Source of the DNA: Verrucomicrobiia bacterium
GTDB lineage: Bacteria; Verrucomicrobiota; Verrucomicrobiia; Opitutales; Cerasicoccaceae
Length of the DNA stretch: 64,000 bases
Direction of reading: 5' to 3'
Assembly: GCA_030425485.1 (NCBI GenBank)
Contig: JAUIAM010000007.1
Span: 1-64,000, forward strand
Part shown: one piece after another, positions 53,968-62,323 of the stretch
How the letters are laid out: every line of letters starts with the position of its first letter
Numbering within the stretch: the stretch's first letter is position 1
Translations under genes and position numbers: made by a program
The notes under the pieces: generated by a model
What the model saw: only the letters and a program-made list of their open reading frames with translations
Told to the model about the DNA's origin: nothing
The model's database searches: none

Positions 53968-54660
53968 TTGATAAGCTATAAGGATTTTGAAGTAAACTGT
54001 CGCCGCCTGGAGGGGCGCATGGCCGCGGCCTGCCAACGCAGTGGTCGTGAGCGTTCCAGCGTGCGGCTCATGCCGGTCACGAAGACGCACCCCGTCGAGG
54101 CTGCGTTGTACGCTGCGCGCTACGGCTTCGCCTCGGTGGGGGAGAATCGTGTGCAGGAGGCGGTGGAGAAGATCCCGCATGGGCCGGAGGGCTTGCGCTG
54201 GGAACTGATCGGGCACTTGCAGTCTAACAAGGCCCGCCTCGCGGTGGAGCACTTTGACCGTGTGCAGTCTGTGGACAGCGAAAAGCTCCTGCGCAAGCTG
54301 GACGCTGTGGCGGCAGAGCAGGGGAAAACCCTGCCCGTGCTCCTGCAAGTCAATGCCGGGGACGACCCGGCCAAGTTTGGGGTCGAGTGCGCCGCCTGCC
54401 CGGCGTTGCTGGAGGTCGCTCTCGGCTGTGCGCATCTCACGGTTGACGGGCTGATGACGATTGCCCCGTTGGACGAGGATGTGGCCGTGGCGCGACGCAC
54501 CTTTGAGCGCTTGCGTGAGACGCGGGATGCGCTGGAGGCGTCCTTTGGCGTTAGTCTGCCGGAACTCTCCATGGGCATGAGTGGTGATCTTGAGGATGCC
54601 ATTGCCGCTGGCAGCACACTCCTGCGGGTCGGAAGCGCGCTCTTTGGCATGCGCGACTAG
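53968..54660 (+). CDS. YggS/PLPBP family pyridoxal-phosphate homeostasis protein
   Basis: 230 residues. Single-domain PLP-binding barrel: the cofactor lysine in MPVTKTHP near residue 39, GENRVQEAVEKI, WELIGHLQSNKA, QVNAGDDPAKFGV, GLMTIAPL, LSMGMSGDLEDAI and RVGSALFG are all family features. It buffers PLP rather than catalysing a reaction. The start codon is TTG at 53968, with GGAGGGG 3-8 bases upstream. Divergent from a LysR gene that may control it (inference). Confidence 0.93.
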   Translation: MISYKDFEVNCRRLEGRMAAACQRSGRERSSVRLMPVTKTHPVEAALYAARYGFASVGENRVQEAVEKIPHGPEGLRWELIGHLQSNKARLAVEHFDRVQSVDSEKLLRKLDAVAAEQGKTLPVLLQVNAGDDPAKFGVECAACPALLEVALGCAHLTVDGLMTIAPLDEDVAVARRTFERLRETRDALEASFGVSLPELSMGMSGDLEDAIAAGSTLLRVGSALFGMRD

Positions 54661-54735
54661 CGCGGACTTGTTGGCCGAAAGGGGCCTGTCTTTTTCGCAT
54701 TGCCGATGCCTTGCGATAGGCTATGATGGAGCAAA

Positions 54736-55593
54736 ATGGCAAAAGTTGATTTCAGCCCGCAGCGCAAGGAAGCCCTGTTCGCCCTGATGGATGATCCGTC
54801 GCGGATGGTGCGTGATGCGCTGGTGGACGCTTTTCGTGCGCTGGGGCCGGAGGGCGTCATCTGGCTGCGTGAAGCTGAGCACCTCGACGAGCTGGCCAGC
54901 CATGCCCGCAAGATTTTACAGGAAATCCAGGGCGACGACCCCGCAGCGGCTTTTATCGATTTTATCCGCTCCTTTCAATACGAGCTGGAAACGGGGTGCC
55001 TGATGCTTGACCGCACCTGGTATCCGGAGCTCGACACCGGGCAGTGCGGACTCTTCCTCGACGAGGTGGCTGACCGCGTGCGGGAGTTAATCTGTGAGCC
55101 CGCCACGGTTTTTGACAAGTGCCGCACCCTCAACCGCGTGCTCTTTCACGAGTACGGCTTTCGCGGGGACAACGAGGATTTTTACCACCCGGACAACAGC
55201 TTCCTCAGTCGCGTGATCGAGCGTCGCCGCGGCCTGCCCATCTCCTTGTCTATTATTTACCTGCTGGTGGCCTACCGCTGCGACATCAAGCTCGAGCCGG
55301 TCGGGTTTCCCGGACGCTTCATGGTCGGGTGCTACACCGAGGGCGATCCCTTCTTCATCGATGTCTTTGAAGGCGGCGTTTTTCGCACGGTCGAGGACCT
55401 CGAAACCATGATTCACGAATACCGGATGGAGTTTGATCCCCTGACGCTGACCCCGGCCACGGTGGGCGATGTTCTCATGCGCTGCTGCCGCAATCTCGTT
55501 AACCAATTTACCCGCGCGCGTGACCCGGAATCGGCTCGCCTCTACGCCGATTTCGTCCATGAATTCGAGAATGCTTACAAGCGAAAAGCTTGA
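54736..55593 (+). CDS. SirB1-family transglutaminase-like protein
   Basis: 285 residues. The SirB1/transglutaminase-like core: KCRTLNRVLFHEYGFRGD and NSFLSRVIERRRGLPISLSIIYL at about 130-175, then VGFPGRFMVGCY and FIDVFEGG. The SirB1 group lacks a proven activity; family members often carry TPR-like C-terminal helices, and a short one is present (MRCCRNLVNQFTRARD). GGAG lies five bases before the ATG. Its end overlaps the aroE start by 23 bases. Confidence 0.88.
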   Translation: MAKVDFSPQRKEALFALMDDPSRMVRDALVDAFRALGPEGVIWLREAEHLDELASHARKILQEIQGDDPAAAFIDFIRSFQYELETGCLMLDRTWYPELDTGQCGLFLDEVADRVRELICEPATVFDKCRTLNRVLFHEYGFRGDNEDFYHPDNSFLSRVIERRRGLPISLSIIYLLVAYRCDIKLEPVGFPGRFMVGCYTEGDPFFIDVFEGGVFRTVEDLETMIHEYRMEFDPLTLTPATVGDVLMRCCRNLVNQFTRARDPESARLYADFVHEFENAYKRKA

Positions 55594-56497
55594 CCAGACA
55601 ACCGTCTACACCCTGGCGGATCTCGAAAACTGGCCCGAGGACGGCACTTCGCTCGCTGTGTTGGGCGATCCCGTGGCGCATTCGCTGAGCCCCCGCATGT
55701 ACCATGCCGCGCTGGCTTGCATGGCGCAGACGCAGCACATTTTTGCCGACTGGCATTACGTGAAGCTCCATGTGCCCGAGGGCCAACTGGCCGAAGCGCT
55801 TGAATTGCTCTGGGAAAAGAAGTTTCTTGGGATGAACCTCGTTTTGCCGCACAAGGTGGTAGCCTGCGAGCTGGCACGTGAACTCGATCCCGAGGCCAAG
55901 GCCGTGGGCGCGGTCAACACGCTCAAGCGTCACCCTGACGGTGGCTACGTGGGCTACAATACGGACACCTACGGGCTGGCCGAAGCCCTGCGACGTGACC
56001 TGGGCGTCGAGTTGCAGGGGCAGGACGTCATCCTCCTCGGTGCGGGGGGGGCTTCCCAGGCGGTGGCGCATGCCATTTTGCGTGCGGGTTGCCGGAGTCT
56101 GTGGATGGGCAATCGCAATCAGGACCGCCTGGGGCGCGTGCTCGACGGGTTAAGTGATGTCGCGGGCGAGGGCAGGTTGCGCGGGTTTGACATCACCCAG
56201 AGGCCACCGGGCGACATGCCCACCAGCGGCGTGATGATTAACGGAACCTCACTGGGGCTTCACGAGGGCGACCCGACTCCGATCGACCTCACGCCCTTTG
56301 ACTCCAGCCTCAAGATTTACGACATGCCCTATGGTCATGAAAACGCGCTGGCCAAGGCAGCCAAGGCGCGCGGTATGGCCTATGCGGACGGCGTCTCCAT
56401 GCTGGTCTGGCAAGGAGTGCGGGCGATGGAAATTTACAGCGAAACGCAGGTGCCCGACGCGCCCATGACGCAAGCGGTTCGCTCCGGTTGCAAGTAA
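55571..56497 (+). CDS. aroE: Shikimate dehydrogenase
   Basis: 308 residues. Fourth step of the shikimate route (NADPH-dependent). N-terminal shikimate-binding SLSPRMYH, the catalytic Lys in NLVLPHKV, GYNTDTYGL, and the nucleotide-binding GAGGASQAVAHAI near residue 160 are present. C-terminal VMINGTSLGLHEGD also fits. Start options are ATG 55571 and ATG 55559; both overlap the SirB1-like gene. It provides chorismate precursor and is only 5 kb from a chorismatase gene. The prepilin peptidase gene begins 13 bases after the stop. Confidence 0.93.
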   Translation: MLTSEKLDQTTVYTLADLENWPEDGTSLAVLGDPVAHSLSPRMYHAALACMAQTQHIFADWHYVKLHVPEGQLAEALELLWEKKFLGMNLVLPHKVVACELARELDPEAKAVGAVNTLKRHPDGGYVGYNTDTYGLAEALRRDLGVELQGQDVILLGAGGASQAVAHAILRAGCRSLWMGNRNQDRLGRVLDGLSDVAGEGRLRGFDITQRPPGDMPTSGVMINGTSLGLHEGDPTPIDLTPFDSSLKIYDMPYGHENALAKAAKARGMAYADGVSMLVWQGVRAMEIYSETQVPDAPMTQAVRSGCK

Positions 56498-56510
56498 TTG
56501 AGCTTTCAGG

Positions 56511-57542
56511 ATGGATACTGTAAGAGAAATTGAGGCCCTGCTTCCGTGGTTTTTTCCGGTAGTGGCTTTTGTCTTTGGGGCCTGCTGGGGCAGCTTTCTC
56601 AATGTGGTTATCTACCGCGTTCCGGCGGGGAAGTCGGTGGTGACGCCGGGTTCGCACTGTGCCTGCGGCCAGCCGATTCCCTTTTACGACAACATTCCCA
56701 TTCTGACCTGGTTTCTACGCGGAGGCAAAGCGCGTTGCTGTGGCCAAAAATTCAGCTTCCGCTATCCCTTTGTCGAGCTGCTGACCGCGTCGCTCTTTAC
56801 GGCGGCTTGGCTGCTGCTTCCCCCGGCTCAGGCTGTGGCGGGATTCCTCTTTCTGGCCCTCATGATTGCCGGGACTTTTATCGATCTGGACACGATGACC
56901 CTGCCGGACGCGATCACCATTGGCGGGTGTATCGCCGGGGTGCTGCTGTCCTTTGCCTTGCCCGGTATCCATGGGTACTCCGGTGACGAGCCCTTCCTCC
57001 TGCTCAGCCTGCGCTCGGGCGTCACCGCCATGATCGGCGCGGCGGTCGGCTCGGGTGTCATCCTGTGGATCGCTCTCAGCGCGGAGGCGGTCTTAAAAAA
57101 AGAAGCCATGGGCTTTGGCGATGTTATCCTGATGGGCTGCATCGGGGCATTCTGTGGCTGGCAGGGGGCGCTCTTTGGTATCTTCGGCGGGGCACTGTTG
57201 GGCACGGCGTTCGTCATCCCGGTGATGATTTTGCAAAAGGTATTCGGCATTGCCATGCCGGGTCCGGGCAAAGTCGTTGCCGCAGGCAAGGACGGGGTCA
57301 GCGCCGCGCTCGACAAAGAAGAAGCGGCCAAGGCCGAGGGTAAATCCAGCGACACGCCGATCGAGGACAAGGCCAAGACGGGCGAAGAGCCACAGCTGGG
57401 TATGGGCGTAGCCATTCCCTTTGGGCCCTGGTTGGCCCTGGGCGGGGTGGTCTACTACCTCTACGCCTGGCGCTTCGCAGACCCGTACCTGGAGTCTATT
57501 TGCCAGCTCATTTTCGATCCCGTATTGAACGCATCGTTCTAG
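56511..57542 (+). CDS. pilD: Prepilin peptidase / N-methyltransferase (type A24)
   Basis: 343 residues, eight or so membrane segments. Cleaves and methylates prepilins and pseudopilins. N-terminal methylase-type cytoplasmic loop has the paired cysteines (CACG at about 50-53 and CCG at about 75-77). Catalytic aspartates are in IDLDTMTLPD near 130 and GFGDV near 203. A Lys/Glu/Asp-rich insertion (about 255-300) before the last membrane part is longer than usual. Substrates in this window could be the proteins encoded at 37627 and 62324, and PilB is at 11295. Confidence 0.93.
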   Translation: MDTVREIEALLPWFFPVVAFVFGACWGSFLNVVIYRVPAGKSVVTPGSHCACGQPIPFYDNIPILTWFLRGGKARCCGQKFSFRYPFVELLTASLFTAAWLLLPPAQAVAGFLFLALMIAGTFIDLDTMTLPDAITIGGCIAGVLLSFALPGIHGYSGDEPFLLLSLRSGVTAMIGAAVGSGVILWIALSAEAVLKKEAMGFGDVILMGCIGAFCGWQGALFGIFGGALLGTAFVIPVMILQKVFGIAMPGPGKVVAAGKDGVSAALDKEEAAKAEGKSSDTPIEDKAKTGEEPQLGMGVAIPFGPWLALGGVVYYLYAWRFADPYLESICQLIFDPVLNASF

Positions 57543-57559
57543 CTCGCGTCTAAGCCATC

Positions 57560-58246
57560 ATGTGGCGATGGAAACGACCGGGTAAATGGCATCTCTTTAT
57601 TTTTGCGCTGGCAGTCTTGCTCGGCGGACTCGCAGTGCTTGGGGGGATCGCCTGGTCGAAATCGGCGATCTACGCTGCGGCAAAGGGGAGAGTCTTTACT
57701 GATGCGGAAGCAGTGCCCGCGTGTCGCGTCGGGTTGGTGCTGGGCTGTGCCAAGGAACTGAGCAATGGCCGGGCGAATCTGTACTTTGAGCGACGCATGG
57801 ACGCTGCCGCTGAGCTGTACGCAACCAACCGCGTCGAATACCTGATCGTGAGCGGTGACAACTCACGGATGGACTACGACGAGAGCACCGACATGAAGGA
57901 CGCGCTGGTAGCGCGTGGCATCCCGGCGGAGAAAATTATCTGCGACTATGCGGGCTTTAGCACGCTGGATTCCGTCGTCCGGGCGCAGGCCATTTTTCAG
58001 CAAGACCGCTTCGTCGTCGTCTCGCAGGACTTCCATGCCCGCCGCGCAATCTACATCGGCCAACAACACGGGCTGGAGGTCTACGCCTATACCGCACGCG
58101 ATGTCCATGGCACGGGTGGCCTGCGGACCCAACTGCGCGAGCACCTGGCCCGGGTAAAAACCGTGCTCGACGTCAAGCTGCTCGGGCGCGAACCCCGCTT
58201 CTATGGTGAAGTCATTGCCGTTCGCGATCAGGAGCAGGCGGGGTAG
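57560..58246 (+). CDS. SanA-like DUF218 membrane protein
   Basis: 228 residues. One N-terminal membrane anchor (about 10-32), then a DUF218 domain: VGLVLGCAKE, ANLYFERRMDAAAELY, YLIVSGDNSR, DMKDALVARGIP, and VVVSQDFHARRAIYI. SanA in E. coli affects envelope permeability and vancomycin resistance. It follows the prepilin peptidase by 17 bases in the same direction, so may share its transcript. Confidence 0.85.
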   Translation: MWRWKRPGKWHLFIFALAVLLGGLAVLGGIAWSKSAIYAAAKGRVFTDAEAVPACRVGLVLGCAKELSNGRANLYFERRMDAAAELYATNRVEYLIVSGDNSRMDYDESTDMKDALVARGIPAEKIICDYAGFSTLDSVVRAQAIFQQDRFVVVSQDFHARRAIYIGQQHGLEVYAYTARDVHGTGGLRTQLREHLARVKTVLDVKLLGREPRFYGEVIAVRDQEQAG

Positions 58247-58254
58247 GGAAGCTT

Positions 58255-58659
58255 TTAGCTCGGGCTAGGCGCACCGTTATTTCGGTTGGCGAGAAATTCA
58301 ATAAGATAGAAGAGGCTAACGGGCATGACCACTAGTAATGAGTTGAGAACCCAGAAGTAAAAAAGCCCTTTCGAAAACGTGCCGAAGATCAAATTTATGG
58401 TTGGATTCAGGAGCAAGAAGAGCGGAAAAATGGTCAGCGTAACCAAAATTACAAAACGTTCTTTCTTACTCTCCAGAATCCATCGACTCATACTGAGTAT
58501 AAGCGTTAGTGCTCCCACCCAAATAATAGCTTTTTTCAGCGTGATGGTTTCTTCAATGGGAGGGCCGACCAGTGCGCATCCAAAAAACCACATTGTTGGA
58601 TAAATGCCAAGCGCAAGTGTGCCGAATACCAGTATTGTATAAAGCATAAGCAGAGACAT
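58255..58659 (-). CDS. Small membrane protein of unknown function
   Basis: 134 residues, about four hydrophobic segments (4-30, 40-62, 68-88, 95-122). Noticeably more AT-rich than the genes on either side, which could mean recent acquisition or weak conservation. It converges on the SanA-like gene (8 bases between the stops). No family recognised; the intergenic stretch 58660-58850 shows no recognisable structure. Confidence 0.6.
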   Translation of the reverse strand: MSLLMLYTILVFGTLALGIYPTMWFFGCALVGPPIEETITLKKAIIWVGALTLILSMSRWILESKKERFVILVTLTIFPLFLLLNPTINLIFGTFSKGLFYFWVLNSLLVVMPVSLFYLIEFLANRNNGAPSPS

Positions 58660-58850
58660 GTTTTCATTTATTCTTGTAGCTATTCGGTGTCAAATAAGTT
58701 GTGTGATACTGCTACTTATGGGATCTCGGCGATATCAGCTGCGTGTGTCCTCAACCATACCTTCTGAATGCGGCAGCCCCGAGGGCGTGATTTTGCGAAA
58801 ATGACCTTTGCCTTTTTGGTCGCTGCGGTGGTTAATGTCGCGTTTACGCA

Positions 58851-60407
58851 ATGAGTAACGTGGCAACTGAACGGACATGGACGCAGCGCTTTTGGCTGAT
58901 GCTCGGCCTGGTGACGCTGGCCCGTATCCTGTACCTGACGATCTTTCCCTACGATCTGGTGGGCGACGAAGCCTACTACTGGGACTGGGGGCGTGAACTG
59001 GACTGGGGCTACTTCTCCAAGCCGCCCATGATCGCCTGGCTGATGGCGCTCTTTGACTGGCTCGGTGGCGGGTCGCAGTTTGGGCTCAAGCTGGCCCCGA
59101 TCCTTTTCGGCGCAGGCACGGCGACCTGGCTTTTTCTGCTGGCGCGGCGACTCTTCAATGCCCGGGCGGCGTTCTGGACGGGTGCGCTGATGTTTGCCAC
59201 GGTGGGCAACCTCGCGCTCAATACGCTCTTTACCATCGATGCGCCGCTGCTGTTCTGCTGGACGGGGGGGCTCTATGCCTTCTGGCGTATCGTGGAGCAG
59301 CCGCGCGAGGCGGGTGGGCGGCTCGGCTGGGCCTTTCTGCTCCTGTTGCTGCTCGGCTGTGGCCTCCTGAGTAAGCAGATGATGCTGGCTTTCTTCGGCA
59401 TGGCGCTCGGCTTTCTGGCATTTGACAAGTCTTCCCGCTGGCTGCTGGTCAATCCACTCACGTGGATTATTGCGCTGGTGGCGCTGGCCTTTCTGCTACC
59501 CCCACTGCTGTGGAATATGCAGCACGACTGGATCACGCTCAAGCACATGGAGGATCACTTCCAGCCCGGTAGCGAGGCTTGGGTGGAATACCTCGTGCGT
59601 CCGCTGACCTTTGTCGGGCTGCAGATCGTGCTCGGCTCGATCATTACAGGCGTTTTGCTCTTTGGCATTCTCATTTCACTGGGGCTGCGCTGGACCAAGA
59701 TGGCCCGTGCGCAACGCCTGCTGCTATGGTTTTCGGTGCCGGGCCTGCTCGTGGTGCTCTTTATGTCGCTGCGCCAAAGCATCAACGCTAACTGGCCCGC
59801 GGTTTTTTATCCGGGTGCGTATATGCTGCTGGGTGCCTGGGGCACGCAGGCTATTTCAACCGGAGGCGGCTTTGATCGCCTGCGCGGATTCTTTAAGCCC
59901 GGCGTCTACCTCGGCGTGGTGCTTTCGCTGGCCTTTTATGCCATGCCCTTTGTGGTTAAGGCTGGCGGCTGGGAAGGGCACCCGATGGACCCCGGTCGCC
60001 GCATGGAAGGGTGGAGCGAAATTGGCCGCGAAGCCGGTGCGTACTACAGCGCTTTTTCCAATGGCCAGCCTGAGCTCGTAATCGCGACAGGGCACCGCCA
60101 CACCATGGCCGAGCTCGGCTTCTACCTGCCGGGGCAACCCCGCGTGTACCGTTGGCTGACGATGGGCGAGCACTACCCGGAGGGCTTTATCGAGTCTCAA
60201 TACGAGATTTGGGGTGGTCCAGACAATGCCTTGGGCAAGGACGCGCTGATCATCTGGCCTGGGCGTGACAACCCGCTCAGCGGAGACATCCTGGAGGCCT
60301 TTACCAGCACGGAAAAGCTCGGGGTGGTATCGTCGCAGGATGAGACAAAGAACGCCAAGGCTTTCACCCTCTATAAAGGTAATGATTTTCAAGGATGGAA
60401 CCGATGA
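58851..60407 (+). CDS. GT39-family (ArnT/PMT-like) polytopic glycosyltransferase
   Basis: 518 residues, about 10-12 membrane segments. The first outer loop contains the acidic motif GDEAYYWDWGRELDWGYFSKPP of this family (catalytic Asp/Glu), followed by a long membrane-embedded part and a C-terminal soluble domain. Such enzymes move sugars from prenyl-phosphate carriers to lipid A or proteins. Stop and start codons of the next gene (PAP2 phosphatase) overlap as ATGA, so the two work from one message; dephosphorylation of a prenyl or lipid A phosphate is an obvious partner reaction. Confidence 0.88.
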   Translation: MSNVATERTWTQRFWLMLGLVTLARILYLTIFPYDLVGDEAYYWDWGRELDWGYFSKPPMIAWLMALFDWLGGGSQFGLKLAPILFGAGTATWLFLLARRLFNARAAFWTGALMFATVGNLALNTLFTIDAPLLFCWTGGLYAFWRIVEQPREAGGRLGWAFLLLLLLGCGLLSKQMMLAFFGMALGFLAFDKSSRWLLVNPLTWIIALVALAFLLPPLLWNMQHDWITLKHMEDHFQPGSEAWVEYLVRPLTFVGLQIVLGSIITGVLLFGILISLGLRWTKMARAQRLLLWFSVPGLLVVLFMSLRQSINANWPAVFYPGAYMLLGAWGTQAISTGGGFDRLRGFFKPGVYLGVVLSLAFYAMPFVVKAGGWEGHPMDPGRRMEGWSEIGREAGAYYSAFSNGQPELVIATGHRHTMAELGFYLPGQPRVYRWLTMGEHYPEGFIESQYEIWGGPDNALGKDALIIWPGRDNPLSGDILEAFTSTEKLGVVSSQDETKNAKAFTLYKGNDFQGWNR

Positions 60408-61114
60408 AGCAGTGTGAAGCTCGCCCCATGATCTGGACGCCATTGGCCATCCTGGCCGTGGTCAGCATTGTTAGTTGGCTTGTTCCCATCGACGTGGAGT
60501 TGTCGCAGCAATTCTACGCGGGCGATCGGCAATGGCCCATCGGTGAGGAACCGTTCTGGAAGTTCCTTCACGCCTATGGCCCAATACCGGGCATCGCGCT
60601 CAGTGCCGTGGCGCTCTTTGCGCTCATTGGGGGCTTTTTTATGCGCAAGCTGCGAGCATGGCGCCTGCCCAGCGTGTTCCTCATCGTCGCCATTTTGCTG
60701 GGTCCGGTCGTGGTGGTGAATTTCATCTTCAAGGACCACTATGGTCGCCCGCGCCCCAGTCAGACGCTTGAGTTTGATGGCGGAGCGCGCGAGTACCTGC
60801 CCGTGCTCGTGCCTGGAAAGGAAAAGGGCGGCTCGTTTCCCTCCGGGCATAGTTCTATCGGCTTCTTTCTTTTTACCCCATACTTTATCTTTCTCGGTTG
60901 GCGCAAACGTTGGGCCTACGCCTTTCTGTACGGAGGGCTGGTCTACGGTGTGCTCATGGGGGCGGCCCGTGTCCTGCAGGGCGGCCACTACCTGACGGAT
61001 GTTATCTGGGCCGCGGGCATGGTTTACCTCGTCGATTATGCGCTGTACTATGCCCTGCGTCTGTACCAGTGGACTCCTGGCGGGATGGCGAATGAAGATC
61101 CACGATGTAGCTGA
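60404..61114 (+). CDS. PAP2-family membrane phosphatase (LpxE/PgpB-like)
   Basis: 236 residues from ATG 60404 (ATGA overlap; ATG 60395 also possible). Six membrane segments. The three PAP2 motifs are visible: KDHYGRPRP near 109, PSGHSSIG near 146 and RVLQGGHYLTD near 194. Substrates of this family are lipid A 1-phosphate, phosphatidylglycerol phosphate or undecaprenyl pyrophosphate. Its fusion in one operon with a GT39 transferase points to lipid A or carrier lipid processing. Confidence 0.88.
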   Translation: MKQCEARPMIWTPLAILAVVSIVSWLVPIDVELSQQFYAGDRQWPIGEEPFWKFLHAYGPIPGIALSAVALFALIGGFFMRKLRAWRLPSVFLIVAILLGPVVVVNFIFKDHYGRPRPSQTLEFDGGAREYLPVLVPGKEKGGSFPSGHSSIGFFLFTPYFIFLGWRKRWAYAFLYGGLVYGVLMGAARVLQGGHYLTDVIWAAGMVYLVDYALYYALRLYQWTPGGMANEDPRCS

Positions 61115-61122
61115 AAAAAAGC

Positions 61123-62019
61123 ATGGCACTCAAGGTTACATTCGGAGCAGCACGCTCCCAGATCGTCGCTACTAGCGCGGAATTGGCACTGGCAAACACG
61201 CTGCTGGCTGGGCCATCGGTTGAGTGTATGACCGATACGGTGCAGCGCTTAAGCCGTATTGACAAAAACACCTTTTCCTGTGAGACGCAGGGGCAACGCT
61301 GGTTCTGCTATTCGGTGCCCGTCACCGGCAATCTGGAGGCGCAGACGCGAAGCGCTTACGGGCAGCTTTTTACTGCTTTGGGCGGGCTCAACTGCCTGCG
61401 CATCTGGAACTACGTGCCGGAGATAAATACCGTGGCAAATAGCTTGGAGCACTACCAGGCGTTTTGCCTCGGGCGGCATCAGGCCTTTGAGCAGCACTTT
61501 GGCTGTGGTGCGCGTGATGAGTATTGCGCCGCCTCGGCCGTAGGAGCGGGGGACGATCACTTGAGCATTGTGGCGCTCGCTACGCCGCAAGCCGTTGCCC
61601 ATCTGGAGAACCCGGCCCAATGTCCCGCCTATGAATACCCGGAACAATACGGGCCACGCCCGCCGAGCTTCTGTCGGGCCAGTTACGATGCTGCCGGCGC
61701 AGTCTACATCTCGGGCACCTCTGCCGTTATCGGAAGTGACAGCGTTGGGGTGGGGGACCTGGAAAGCCAGTTGCGGGTTACCTCCGAGAACGTGCAAAAA
61801 ATTCTTACACTCTGTGCAGAGCAAAGCGGCCGCGACCTGATGCGTGAACGCGCCAGCTTTTGCCGCCTGTATCTGCGAAAGAGCGAGGATCTCGCTGTGG
61901 CAACCCGCTGGTTGGCCACGCTGCCCTGGATTGATCTTGCTCAAACGATGATTGTGCAGGCGGATATCTGCCGGAGCAACTTGATGGCCGAAATCGAGCT
62001 TTCGTATCCGCGGGTTTAG
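61123..62019 (+). CDS. Chorismatase of the FkbO/Hyg5/XanB2 family
   Basis: 298 residues. The C-terminal half is very characteristic: AVGAGDDHLSIVALATP, then AYEYPEQYGPRPPSFCRA, GAVYISGTSAVIGSDSV, DLESQL and the last-helix QADICRSNLMAEIEL with the Glu that holds the catalytic position in this family. The N-terminal half (CLRIWNYVPEIN; AFCLGRHQAFEQHFG) also fits. Members split chorismate to pyruvate and a cyclohexadiene or hydroxybenzoate product; which one cannot be told. It begins 8 bases after the PAP2 gene in the same direction. A role in aryl-polyene, quinone or secondary metabolite supply is likely. Confidence 0.8.
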   Translation: MALKVTFGAARSQIVATSAELALANTLLAGPSVECMTDTVQRLSRIDKNTFSCETQGQRWFCYSVPVTGNLEAQTRSAYGQLFTALGGLNCLRIWNYVPEINTVANSLEHYQAFCLGRHQAFEQHFGCGARDEYCAASAVGAGDDHLSIVALATPQAVAHLENPAQCPAYEYPEQYGPRPPSFCRASYDAAGAVYISGTSAVIGSDSVGVGDLESQLRVTSENVQKILTLCAEQSGRDLMRERASFCRLYLRKSEDLAVATRWLATLPWIDLAQTMIVQADICRSNLMAEIELSYPRV

Positions 62020-62323
62020 ATCGCGGTTTAAATATAGTCGTAGCCCTATACCCGCTGGTGCGCACAGATGGATTCTGAGCGATTTTTCGCATTTGGTCGG
62101 AGCACACGATGCTGGTACACCGCACTGGACAGTCTGTAGGGTCATTGTGACGAAACAATGTTTCTTTGTTTGTTGCGTAATGTATCTGAAATATGTTGTT
62201 GACAGTTGGGTGTAGGTAGGTGATGCTTTATCTATGCAAGGCATGGTGGTGCTTCCCGAATGTATGAAATATAATCGCGGTGAGAGCGTATGTTGTCATC
62301 GGCCAAGTGCGAGGTCGGTTGCT
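62020..62323 (+). promoter_or_regulatory. Intergenic region before the pseudopilin-like gene
   Basis: About 300 bases without a credible gene. It contains a perfect -35 hexamer TTGACA at 62199-62204; no good -10 was found at the normal distance. Two further in-frame ATGs (62234 and 62264) lie downstream but lack the Shine-Dalgarno seen before 62324. Confidence 0.4.

Noticed and set aside
54661-54690. GGCC-GAAAGG-GGCC followed by TGTCTTTTT as a terminator after the PLP-homeostasis gene
   Set aside because: The stem is only four base pairs; too weak to list as a terminator on sequence alone.
54700-54727. TTGCCG-N16-TATGAT as a promoter for the SirB1-like gene
   Set aside because: The -10-like hexamer is immediately followed by the GGAG ribosome binding site, which would then not be on the transcript. 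Read-through from the preceding gene is more likely.
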